Positions 39,643 to 48,681 of a DNA stretch of 64,000 bases are shown here, piece by piece (the first letter of the stretch is position 1; the number at the start of each line of letters is the position of its first letter). Made by a program: the position numbers and the translations under genes. The notes below the pieces were generated by a model that worked only from the letters and a program-made list of their open reading frames with translations, searched no databases and was not told the DNA's origin. Source of the stretch: Takakia lepidozioides (Eukaryota; Streptophyta; Takakiopsida; Takakiales; Takakiaceae); NCBI GenBank assembly GCA_030704615.1, contig CM060731.1, positions 67,002,756-67,066,755 of the forward strand, in the 5' to 3' direction.

Positions 39643-40432
39643 TACCAACGTCAGCCCCTGACAGAGGTAGGTTCTGTCCCTTTTGTTCCCGCTCAAACTG
39701 GGCGCGGGGTCAATGGCCACAAGGCTACGGCAAACAACGTCTTATGAGTACAATCTCTCTCGCAAACAACATCTTATGAGTTCTCTCTCTCTCTCTCAAA
39801 CACACACACAAACACGCACCAACTAGGTCATACCAATCAAATAGCTGTGCACCAGTGCTAGTACACGGCAGTGTTGCCAGGGAACAGTTGCTGTGTCCTT
39901 CCTTTCTCTCCCTCCTCCCTTGTTTTCCTGTTGGTCACCCGTTTCTAAAACATGTGTCCTTCTTGGAAACATTGATCATCTGGAGTGTTTCTGAGCTTTG
40001 TCTGTGGGAACAATCTCAGTGACTATGTTTTGAGTGACAGGTACTGTTGAAGTTGACATTATTGATTAGAAAAGGAGATGCTGTGAATGTGGGCATGAGT
40101 GCAAGTGAGGCAGCACGTGCGTTGGGAATGGCACCAGCTCTTGCCAAGGAACAATTGCTTGCAGCCGAAAACCAAGGTGTTTTCCAATATCTTTTGCAAT
40201 ACGTTCCAGACAGCAGAGAAAATTGTAATTGGTTTGGAGTCTTTGGACTGGTTGTTATTTTGATGTTTGGTAGTATGTACATTGAGTATCAGTTGTTTGG
40301 GGTTTGTAACTAATGGCCAGAACATTCTTACATGCAGGGCTTCTCTGTCGGGACGATGGAGCAGACGGGCTGCGGTTCTACTCCAATTTCTTCAAAGAGA
40401 TCAATACATCTACAGTCTTTGCAGAAACTTAG
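35454..40432 (+). CDS. VPS36: Vacuolar protein sorting-associated protein 36 (ESCRT-II)
   Basis: VPS36 is the ubiquitin- and lipid-binding subunit of ESCRT-II, which sorts ubiquitylated membrane proteins into multivesicular bodies. Exons: 35454-35897, 36387-36614, 37255-37449, 37800-37893, 38176-38231, 39426-39500, 40041-40176, 40338-40432. They join in frame to 440 residues, the length I recall for Arabidopsis VPS36. Exon 1 is the GLUE domain (about residues 1-148), with [14 protein letters not shown] and [18 protein letters not shown]. Exon 2 adds [10 protein letters not shown] and DLNALM. Exons 3-8 form the winged-helix EAP30 part, with [17 protein letters not shown]-like [38 protein letters not shown] and [14 protein letters not shown]. 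Exon 6 uses an unusual purine-rich acceptor (GCGGGGAG at 39418-39425); the better-looking GCACAG five bases on would break frame. Introns hold a LINE, a LINE tail and CT repeats. Confidence 0.93.
35955..35976. repeat. CT microsatellite, VPS36 intron 1
   Basis: Eleven or so uninterrupted CT dinucleotides, with a second shorter run at 36001-36014. Confidence 0.85.
36890..37115 (-). mobile_element. Probable tRNA-derived SINE in VPS36 intron 2
   Basis: On the minus strand, TGGGCCAATGGTTAGG near 37110 resembles a pol III A box. GGGATTCCAATTGC about 45 bases later resembles a degenerate B box (GGTTCGANTCC). The spacing and the TTGGGATTC style are those of tRNA-derived SINEs. Ends are approximate and the B box is mutated. 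Confidence 0.4.
38330..39352 (+). mobile_element. 5'-truncated LINE in VPS36 intron 5
   Basis: A frame ending at 38893 covers the LINE region after the RT core ([12 protein letters not shown], then WWGQLQHM). A second frame (from about 38895 to 39348) has [20 protein letters not shown], the Cys/His knuckle found at the C-terminus of many LINE ORF2 proteins. The two belong to one protein separated by a frameshift near 38885-38900. The element ends in the tail shared with 11646 and 39666. RT catalytic motifs are missing, so it cannot move itself. It sits in the sense orientation inside VPS36. Confidence 0.8.
39600..39800 (+). repeat. CT microsatellite joined to a second LINE tail
   Basis: A run of about 20 CT units (39602-39640) is followed at once by TTACTACCAACGTCAGCCCC and the rest of the same LINE 3' tail seen ending at 39352. 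A partial repeat of its last 20 bases (GCAAACAACATCTTATGAG) and further CT follow. It lies in VPS36 intron 6. Confidence 0.75.
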
Positions 40433-40690
40433 AGAGGAACATCTTGTTTCGTTGAAGTTGGGTCATGTCACCCTTAGAGAGCACAAGGTATATATTGGAG
40501 TCTAAAGCACCTTCGCAGGAAAGTATGTGAGCAGCTAGGACCCGAGGCGAATTGGTGCAACTCTCTCTTCATCCAAATGAAAAGCCTAGATGCCCACTTC
40601 CTAATAAAGGGCCTGTGGCCCTATGTGATCAAGGACACCCTCATTCAAACTAGCCTCAACTGCCATGATACATCCTCTTGCTCTAGTATT
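40411..40690 (+). repeat. VPS36 3' end, duplicated at 63131-63434
   Basis: The last codons and 3' UTR of VPS36, including AATAAA at 40603-40608, recur downstream of carA. The two copies differ by scattered substitutions and an indel near 40540. The poly(A) hexamer is probably the VPS36 signal. The open frame from 40577 is shared by both copies and is likely non-coding. Confidence 0.75.
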
Positions 40691-40989
40691 AGGGAAAATC
40701 TCTGGGCTTGCAATCAGAGAAGGGTCAGCTATACTGAAACCAGACTACAACCACCAAAGCTTACAAGCAGCTTGGAAATAATTGGGGCCAAACTACTTTC
40801 ATGCCCTGGTGAGGACAACAAGCTACTGATACCACCAGCCACAACCACTGTTGCCTTTTTGATAAAAAGGAGAAAATTTGTCATTCTTCAAGCCACTGAC
40901 ACGCAATTCGGAAACACTACATCGCTTCCCTCAAAGCCACCCTGACAAAGCCGTGCACGTCCTACTTCATGAGCTATCAATTATCCACC

Positions 40990-41184
40990 AACCCATTGTA
41001 ATTATACAAATCTGCGAGCAATTAGTGCAAAATTGAGGTCATAGCAGTGAATACAACGTTGATCATATAAGCATAGGAAAACCCATAACACGGATGAAGC
41101 ACACACACGAGCCCCACTCGGGGTGATGGAAAGGCCATCGAAGAAGAAAGACCCCCACCTGATCCAGAGGTAAGAGACTTGCAA
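40990..41184 (-). pseudogene. Amino-acid permease 3' scrap
   Basis: On the minus strand the translation has WGSFFFDGLSITPSGARV, equal to the last part of exon e of the permease at 45922-46104. It is followed by DNA matching a part of exon f (coding VVFTA, SI). The intervening exon portion and intron are gone. This is a relic of a first permease copy in a tandem array. Confidence 0.65.
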
Positions 41185-41296
41185 TGCAGCAGATGGTAAT
41201 ACTTCTGCAGGGGTGTGTTCTCTTAGCCTGCCAAATTAAAGGGCCACCCTATGCTCGTTTGTGAATGGATGAATTTAGTGGATGATGATATCGAAC

Positions 41297-41303
41297 TATA
41301 AAT
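41297..41303 (+). promoter_or_regulatory. TATA box for the repeat-protein gene
   Basis: TATAAAT lies 48-54 bases before the ATG at 41351 and is followed by a pyrimidine-rich leader (CTCTCCTTAATTTCTCTC). That arrangement gives a short 5' UTR and is typical of a plant core promoter. Confidence 0.5.
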
Positions 41304-41350
41304 GGACCTAGGGGACCATCCTCTCCTTAATTTCTCTCAATTTTCTTGCA

Positions 41351-41809
41351 ATGGACTCTTCTCTCGCATCTCACAAGGCTGCCAGGGATGCTAGGCTGTG
41401 GAGAAAATTTGAGGTGAACACCTCTTACGAGATTGCAATGGAAGCAAAGATGCATTTGGACTATCTCTTTACGACGGGTCGACATTTCCCGGGATCTCAC
41501 AAGGCCTCCGGGGGATGGATCGGTTCTGTCAAGACAAAGTCAAAGAAGGCAGGAGCTAAGCGCTTCTTAAAGGCTCTCTTGCCGGGATCTCATTCGTGGG
41601 GAGCCCACAAGGTCTCCTGGGAATTGGGAGATGGCAAGGGAAAGCCAAAGAAGAACGCGGCCAAACTGTCCTTCAAGTCTCTTTTGGCGGGTACTACTTC
41701 CTCGGGAGCCCACAAGGCCTCGGTGGAAATTGGGGAAGCCAAGAGAAGTAGTAACAAGGGGCAGGTGGGGCACTTGAAGTCGCCACCTCCTGCTCCAGTG
41801 ACCCCGTAA
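41351..41809 (+). CDS. Small Lys-rich protein with 35-residue internal repeats
   Basis: A single open frame of 152 residues, basic (Lys/Arg-rich), with no signal peptide or membrane segment. Residues 49-84, 85-119 and 120-140 are successive copies of a unit with the pattern (S/A)HK.S...G..K.K.KK..AK...K.LL.G....G; a diverged first copy starts at SHKAA (7). The repeats are visible in the DNA too, at about 41495, 41603 and 41708. The tail is PPPAPVTP. A TATA box and short leader precede the ATG. I do not recognise the family, and a nucleic-acid or membrane-surface binding role would be a guess. The next frame (41852-42043) is also basic and could be a downstream exon. The gene lies where the 5' part of the first permease copy should have been. 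Confidence 0.5.
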   Translation: MDSSLASHKAARDARLWRKFEVNTSYEIAMEAKMHLDYLFTTGRHFPGSHKASGGWIGSVKTKSKKAGAKRFLKALLPGSHSWGAHKVSWELGDGKGKPKKNAAKLSFKSLLAGTTSSGAHKASVEIGEAKRSSNKGQVGHLKSPPPAPVTP

Positions 41810-42061
41810 GGGCCTCACAAAACAAAAACAAAAAAACACAATAAGGGTCCTTTGGACCCACCCACGCCAAATTTTTCATTTTTTCAACAACATTCTAAGA
41901 ACCCTCTTATGAGCTCTCTCATGAAGCTCCTAGACCCAAAGCACACGAGAGCGGGTTTCGTGAGGAAGCTCTTTCGCGTCATGCCGCGAAACATTCGAGT
42001 CTCAGGTGCTTCAAAGTTACTCACAATGGTTGCATACTCTTGACGCTGTGAATTAGCATTT

Positions 42062-45000
42062 GGGAACCAAACTGTACGTCCTTCTTCCATACCTTAATTG
42101 GACCAGCAGATGGCTGTCTCGCTGGATCCTCTGTTTGTGCCATACTTGGAGAGGCTTTGATCTCTTCCGCCTGCTGGTCACTGACTTAGCCCCATGTCTA
42201 TTTATTTACGTTGACCTGCGTTTGGAGATTGAAAGTCGCTCAGATACTCTGGAAGTACCGGGTAATGCACTGAAAAGTCTGGCAGAGATTGTGAAAGTGC
42301 AAACCGAGTTTTCGATCGATAGATGCGTGAGGCTTAGACAATTGAGTAGGAATTTGAGAACGACCTGAATTGATGGTGTTTCGGCGGAGGTTGAGATGAC
42401 CATGAAACGATCCGATTTATTTTTGTGTGGAGTGAATTTTGCTTAGTCCGAATTTTTTTATCACAAGCTCTTTAGCTTGTGACGACTGAAATTTCATTCC
42501 TTCACCGCTGTCCAGCTTCACAGACTTTATTGTTGGCAACATATGATGCAACCTTATATCCAACACGCCCTTCATTTGCATGGTGCTCGAGTGATTGTCT
42601 AAGGGTGAAGGCCTGTGAAGAGAGAGAATGTGAGCTGTGGCTAAGTCAGTCTTTGTATGTTGAAGATTGACTGTGCTTCACTTTCTGCAGAAAGTGAAGC
42701 ATGTCTGCTTTTTTAATGTGATGGGGTTCCCTCTTTCCTCACTGACTGGTCTTTTCAGTGTATTTGGCCTTCCATGGTTGCCATCACTCCTCCCTGCGTT
42801 TGAAGTCTTAATTTATCATCTTATGTGTCAGTCTGTTTTGCCCCATTTTCTCTGGCTTATGCTCTATGCATATTCGGGTGTGCACACAATAAACTCGTTT
42901 CAATATTGAAGGAGTTCAGTGTGCTGTAATGCTTGTTAGCCAACTGCATTGGTCATACAAACTAAGATGTTACTAGAAATGGAATGAATCTTCTTCGGGG
43001 GACGAACTGGAGACATGATTTTAATAGATCATGGCGTTCGGGCAAGAACTAGATTTGTAGGAAAGTCAGCTGTAGAGGCTCTGAATTAGTCCACAGTGTC
43101 TTTGCAGTAGCACAGGGACGGAACCTGAATAACTAGAGACATGTCGGACACGTCCTTAGTCTGTCAGGTGCAGAACCCCTGCACGAAGGACCCAGTCCTC
43201 TTGAGCATCGAAACTACGTCAATGCCATGGCTCGATAAAGACAAGAGAAGGGCAGCACTGGTTTGGTTTAAAGACCTGTATGTGCAAATCTCTCTTCTCT
43301 TTTGTTTGTGGTCGGAGGAACTGTCCCACTAAACATGCCAAAAGATGCTGATAGAGCACAACATCTCTATCAAAGGGGCTGTATTCTCGTAGATTTTGTG
43401 ACCCAAATGACAAACTCTCATTTGACCCTGTTGTACTATTTCACTTGCCAAGTATCTGTTCACCTTTGGAGGTGCTTCACTAGCCAGGTTGGCTTTAAAG
43501 ATGGGATCTGTAACTTTTGAAGATTGTAAATTTATGAAGAAGCTAAGGTTAAAGTGTTTTTAACGTGCGTTGAATTCACGGGGCCTACTGCTCTGGACCC
43601 AAGCCTTGATGGAAGGTTGAAGGATTGAATTGAACCCAGAAAGCCCTCAGCCATGTGGTCAATGAGAACTACATCCCTCACATACTGAGAAACCCCTTCT
43701 TATATATATCCGTCTTTCGGGCACATGCTCAATTGCACTCATAGTTGAGCTGGTTGCTTGTTCTTACCCTTCTTTGACTTCCTTGAATCTGACTTCATTT
43801 TTTGGTGTCCACCTGAAGCAAATACAACTAACCGTGTGCTGCTCACTCAAATCAACCTATTCCCTTTCTTGTGCATGAACAGTGCCAAGAATAATAACTC
43901 GATTAGAAGCTCACACCCCAGTGTGGCAAAAGATGGCAGTTAAACCAATTTTGTAAGAGCAGGATCCATGAACACAGATTGTCCTATTGCAAACAGGGTT
44001 CTCATTCAATTGTGGTTGACTGCATACCATATATGACTGATGACCTGGAGATCACACCGACGTCAACCATCAAAAGCATTGTCCTACTCAATAAGCTGAA
44101 GGTGGAGAAGATGACTGATCTTGAAAGCTTCGAGACAGTTGTTGGCACTACTGAGGTACAAGACTTCCTCTGAAAAGATTGAGGTTGAAAGCTTTTGGGT
44201 TGAGTTTGTAATATTGTTACATGACTATGACTCACAGGAGTCACAAATTTTTCTGTTTGTGATCATGGATGTTTTGTGTTTTGTGCACTCTGTAGAAGAA
44301 ATGGTTTAGGTTCATGCCACTTTGTGCATGATGTCCGGTGTGGTAGCTGTATATAAGTAGTTCTCAATAAAGCAAAGTGGTTTGGTCGCACTTCATTCAA
44401 CTGCGATCTCACTCGATCTGAATTGATCTTGGGTGCGTTGCTGTCCTACAGGCCTTGCAGCTGTTGCGAAGTTCTCTAACATGGATGTGCACTCACCGAT
44501 GTTTTTGGAAACAACTCTTGGAAGCAAGGCCAAAAAGTGAGTAAGTGAAGCCCACAATCTCGTGACTGTTGTCGAGCAAGCTGGCTGCTGGTGAAACTTC
44601 ACATCTCATTGAATGAACATGATAGAGGGGAGGACTGAGGTTGCAGGAATGCAGTCACTACATGATACTGTGAGCTGTTGCAGCTAAGAATGATGATCTA
44701 ATTTATCCCTAGGTAGTGGTTAAAAGTGGGGCAGACATCTTCATTTATTTGGTTTCATCATTCCATTTCTTTGCATTGCTCTACCCCACGCACAAGGGCA
44801 ACACACATCTTACTCCTCAAGGTTTCCAGTTCCTGAAAATTGTAGGGGGATGATCGCTGATGCAAATTGAGAATCTCCCAGGAGCAAGTTACGGGAAAAA
44901 TCCTTGAAAGAGGCACTAACAATACAGCTTGAATTCTACCACTCATATTCATAGCCAACATTCCTTTCCTCAGCTTTCTATTTGCATGCCTGACATTGGT

Positions 45001-45432
45001 ATTAATCACAACCAATTGCTGGAAGTGAAAATGTTGAAGCCACATTTAACTATGTGACACCACCAGGGAGCACTAATGCCTGGTAAGTTGCATTTTGTTT
45101 GGAGTTTGATTTGTATCTCTCTCTTTTCAATTGAGAGGTTTTAATAGGGCACCAAAAACAATGTCTGAATATCATGAATACTGACGTGGGTGAGGCAATG
45201 TCAACGTCTTAGAAAGGGGGCAAGGAAGGCAAGCTACTCCCACAATCTCTATAATCCCATCTTGACTATATAGGACCTAATGGAAGGATCTGCAATCAAA
45301 GTCACTCTTCACACAAAATGTGTTACTGGGGTATAGAACCTTTTCCAGGAAGATCAAAAATCTCCCGGACAGGACCTTTAAACCACCGTCAGGCATCAAA
45401 TATCCACCAACCCATTATGATTGTCAAAACAA
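42062..45432. repeat. Duplicated spacer, copy A
   Basis: This block recurs at 48602-50668 in the same order and orientation. Matching landmarks are 42093-42143/48631-48681, 43141/49387 and 43680/49930. It ends in the permease 3' end. Copy A has about 360 bases (42590-42950, with an AATAAA and no clear gene) missing from B. It also has about 980 bases (44029-45010) missing from B, including a TATATAAG...AATAAA stretch at 44350-44375 that resembles an LTR or a short transcription unit. Small frames such as 43141-43332 are shared by both copies, but I cannot assign them. Confidence 0.85.
42093..42143 (-). pseudogene. Orphan first exon of a permease copy
   Basis: Read on the minus strand this is an ATG-started 17-codon exon (MAQTEDPARQPSAGPIK) followed by GTATGG. 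It is identical in sequence to the exon at 48631-48681, which stands just upstream of the permease pseudogene. Here the downstream exons are missing, replaced by the 41.2-42.05 kb segment. Confidence 0.45.
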
Positions 45433-48400
45433 ACCCAAGAGCCGCTGGTGCATAATTGAAGGTGGAAAGTTTGAGATGGTATTGGGTGCGAAAAAGGAAG
45501 ACAACGCATGTGTAGCAAATCCAAACAAAGGATACAAGGCAAAATCCCGCGACTGGCTTTGCCGAGGTAGAAGGGACCTGGTTTGAAATCCTCTGAGCAC
45601 ATCACCATCCGACAGAAAATTGGAACAGCGCAGCCGCCCACCCACTCAATAGTGCAAATTGAGGTTATAGCAGTGAATACAACTTCGATCGTGAGTATGG
45701 GAAAACCTATAAGAATGGCGAAGGACACACAAAACCAGACTGCATTGGCTGGGACTTTAAAACGTGGGTGGACTTTGCGCCAGAGCCTTGAGAACGGGAC
45801 TCCTCCATCACGTGACAGTGCATATATCTGCCATAACTTGAGCAAAGTCATAGGTTTCAGCACCATTTACTCCTCTATGTCTGGAACGAACTACTGGTTT
45901 TCATAGTCAGAAGACACTTACAACGCGAGCTGCACTGGTGGTGATGGAAAGGCCACCAAAGAAGAAAGATCCCCAGATGATACAGAGTAACACAATTGCG
46001 CCTGAAGCATTGTGATATCGCCCATGAAGTGCATCGTACAAAATTTGAGCGGGCACAAAGCTACCCACTGTCTCATTGCTTGGGTCAAATAGATACGTTG
46101 GGTCCTGCAGATACCATGAATAACTAAATCAATCAGTCTGTGAGTTTGAAGTGGTCATTTGCCCACCTCCCTCCCTTTCTAATCAGACTCTCTCAGTGAG
46201 ATTCCCTACTCCAGTGTGACTGGCGCAGCCACCTGGTACACCTGTGTTACACTTGAGGAGTAAATTGCAGTGTTGTACTCAACAATCCCTTTAGGAAATA
46301 AATCGCAGCCCTCATCTTCTGTGACCATATTGCTGTTGCCATGGGGAAGGCGAAATGCCAAATTCATGTTGAGATTCCTCAACTGGTGGTAGGAAATGCC
46401 TCACCAGGTTCCAGAATGAGTAGTACTCATGGTGAACATTCACAGGAACAGTTCAATTTTCCTGTCCATTTGAATAAATTTTTCACAAAATGCCTATTTT
46501 ACTTTGCCTGAAATGAAACATGTTTTAGCCCCCAAGTCATTTCCCCAGGCTCAAAAAAATCCACTGTGAGCAATCCCTGGTGGGCCAAAATGTCGTGATC
46601 ACCTCCAAACTAAAACTTCCCATCAAGATTAAAGAGCAGAAGGAAACGGAAATGGACTGGTTACCTTGACACTAAATGTGAGAGCCAATATGAATGCCCA
46701 CCCGAAGACCAATACTGGAGAGAATTGCAATTGGGCCATTACTATCAGCCCCTCTTGTCTCCTCCGTCAAATGTGCTGCAGCATCATACCCATATAGTGA
46801 ATACTGACTGACCAACCAAGACATAACTATGGCATAACACCCACTTTTGATGCCTGTCATGCTTGGGGATGTTTCAAAGTGTGTGAACACATAGGATGCA
46901 GGTTGAGTGCTGGTCGCAACCAACGGCAGCAGTATCACAATGATTGCACCTCCTACCACCTGGCAGCAGCATTCCAATGTAAGTATTCTATCGACCAACA
47001 TTCTTTCCATGTCAATTTCACCTTTCACAATTTGGGAATCTCATGAGCAACGTCAATTTGGTGTACAACAAGTCCTATAGTTCAACCAAGTCAATCTCCC
47101 TAAGTTTGTTCTCCCTAATTACTGTGTATGCACCTATGCACCCTACAGGCACAAGTGGTCTCTGTGATACTCCAGTTACAACTGAATTGATTTCCTGTTT
47201 CATGCGTCCTGACAGCAGAAGTATGCTCATCAAAAGTATATCAGCAATGAGGGATGATCCACGATCAAAGTTGGAAGAGGGAAGAGGCTCCTGACCTGCC
47301 AATAGATAGATACCATGTCGATTAAGGCTATGACATTTAATGCAAATGTATTGAGCACTGCCCATATGATGCACAGGCCAATACATATTGCTAAAAACAC
47401 GGCCGGGGGTGCAGAGTAGCCTCCATGCTTGTTGGTACCTGTGCACAGTAATATTATATTTAGCAAGATTTGTGTTCCTGCATACACCCAAGAATTCTCA
47501 ACGATCAGTTCACAGGCCATGCCTGGAGGATATAAATAGAGAGGCTGGCCCTTATATGCTATGGGTTCAAGGTACATGGGTCTTTGGAGTTCAGGGTTCT
47601 AAGTAGTACTGATGGATTGCAATGGAGGATTTTTTGACAGATTGACATGTGTATAAGTTCAAACAACTACAGGGTGCTATGGCGATGCAGTAGAAAACTG
47701 CCTGGAGGCCCTCAAAAAATCGCCATTTTCAAGCAATGAGTGCAACACAAAGAGGGAAAATGACGTCAGCTGTGAGACCCATAGGATGGACTTCTCCTGA
47801 TAGAACCAATATGGAAGTATAGAGTTATCAAAGCTCAGTCATGACGTCTCATGCAAGAGTGACCTTTACCCTGGGCAGCGTCTTAAGAGGATTACAAATT
47901 CCACCAGCTAGTAGGGGTCTTGACTCTAATGACAAGCTCCCGAACAATAGACAGGTACCCCTAGAACACTTCATGGTCATTAGAACGTCCTACCTGAGTC
48001 CCAATACCAGCAATTAGGCCAATGGCTTCCAGCCATGCACATATCCACGATGCTAGTGGGCCCCATCTAGGCCCCGCCAAGTGCGCTGCCCAAAAGTAGA
48101 GTGACCCTGTTGTCTGTCGTTTCCCAATCAACCCAGAAACAAACATGAACTGTGGCTTACTGCTGTTGGTACAGGCACCTTCACACCAGAGAAGACAATG
48201 GTCCATTTATATGAAATAGACCGTCAGAAGCAAGAGACTTCAACATATTTTGCTTTGATCAAAATCTGGGAGAAACAGAGACTTGGCAGCCTCCTGTATA
48301 CATTAGAGCCATGGCCGTGGATTTTTAGTGTGAGAAATGAAGAACTTACTGGAAAAGAGGACCAAATTTCAGCCATTGCAAACCCACGAACCAGGTAAAA

Positions 48401-48681
48401 AATGTCACCACCACCCAGCCCCAAACCACCGCAACAGGCGGGCCGTGGGCCGCGGGAATGCGGGGCTGCCGACCGCGCTGCGCGGCCGCCCGGTGGTGGG
48501 GGGGCGGGCGCGGGAGGTGGGCTGGGAGACCCCGCGGCCGTGCGTCCTGGCCCACACGTGAGACAAAAACTCCCAATTATTCAAAAATGAGAGGCATTTA
48601 GGTGCCAAACTGTACGTCCTTCTTCCATACCTTAATTGGACCAGCAGATGGCTGTCTCGCTGGATCCTCTGTTTGTGCCAT
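45336..48681 (-). pseudogene. BAT1/GABA-permease-like amino-acid transporter, broken
   Basis: This is an APC-superfamily transporter, probably for amino acids or GABA in mitochondrial or Golgi membrane like its Arabidopsis relatives. Exons on the minus strand: 48681-48631 (first exon), 48437-48350, 48113-47994, 47477-47296, 46959-46665, 46104-45922, 45827-about 45350. Family strings are VAVVWGWVVVTFF, GSLYFWAAHLAGPRWGP, YVFTHFETSP, SLYGYDAAAHLTEET, WGSFFFGGLSITTSAARV, YALSRDGGVPFS and GPFYLGKASR. Lesions: a one-base loss before MAEI (about 48370); a frame break after AILSSIG (about 46715); a frame break after KASRGIL (about 45560); and TGA at 45389-45391 where relatives have Arg. An exon carrying the N-terminal helix and the usual GYKQEL-type segment is missing, replaced by GC-rich DNA. 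Confidence 0.8.
48437..48562. other. GC-rich islet of foreign composition
   Basis: About 125 bases with roughly four in five G or C, including GGTGGTGGGGGGGCGGGCGC, in a region near 40% GC. It abuts the permease exon exactly at the Gly-Pro before VAVVWGW and ends at CACACGTGAG. No coding match was found in any frame. Confidence 0.7.
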
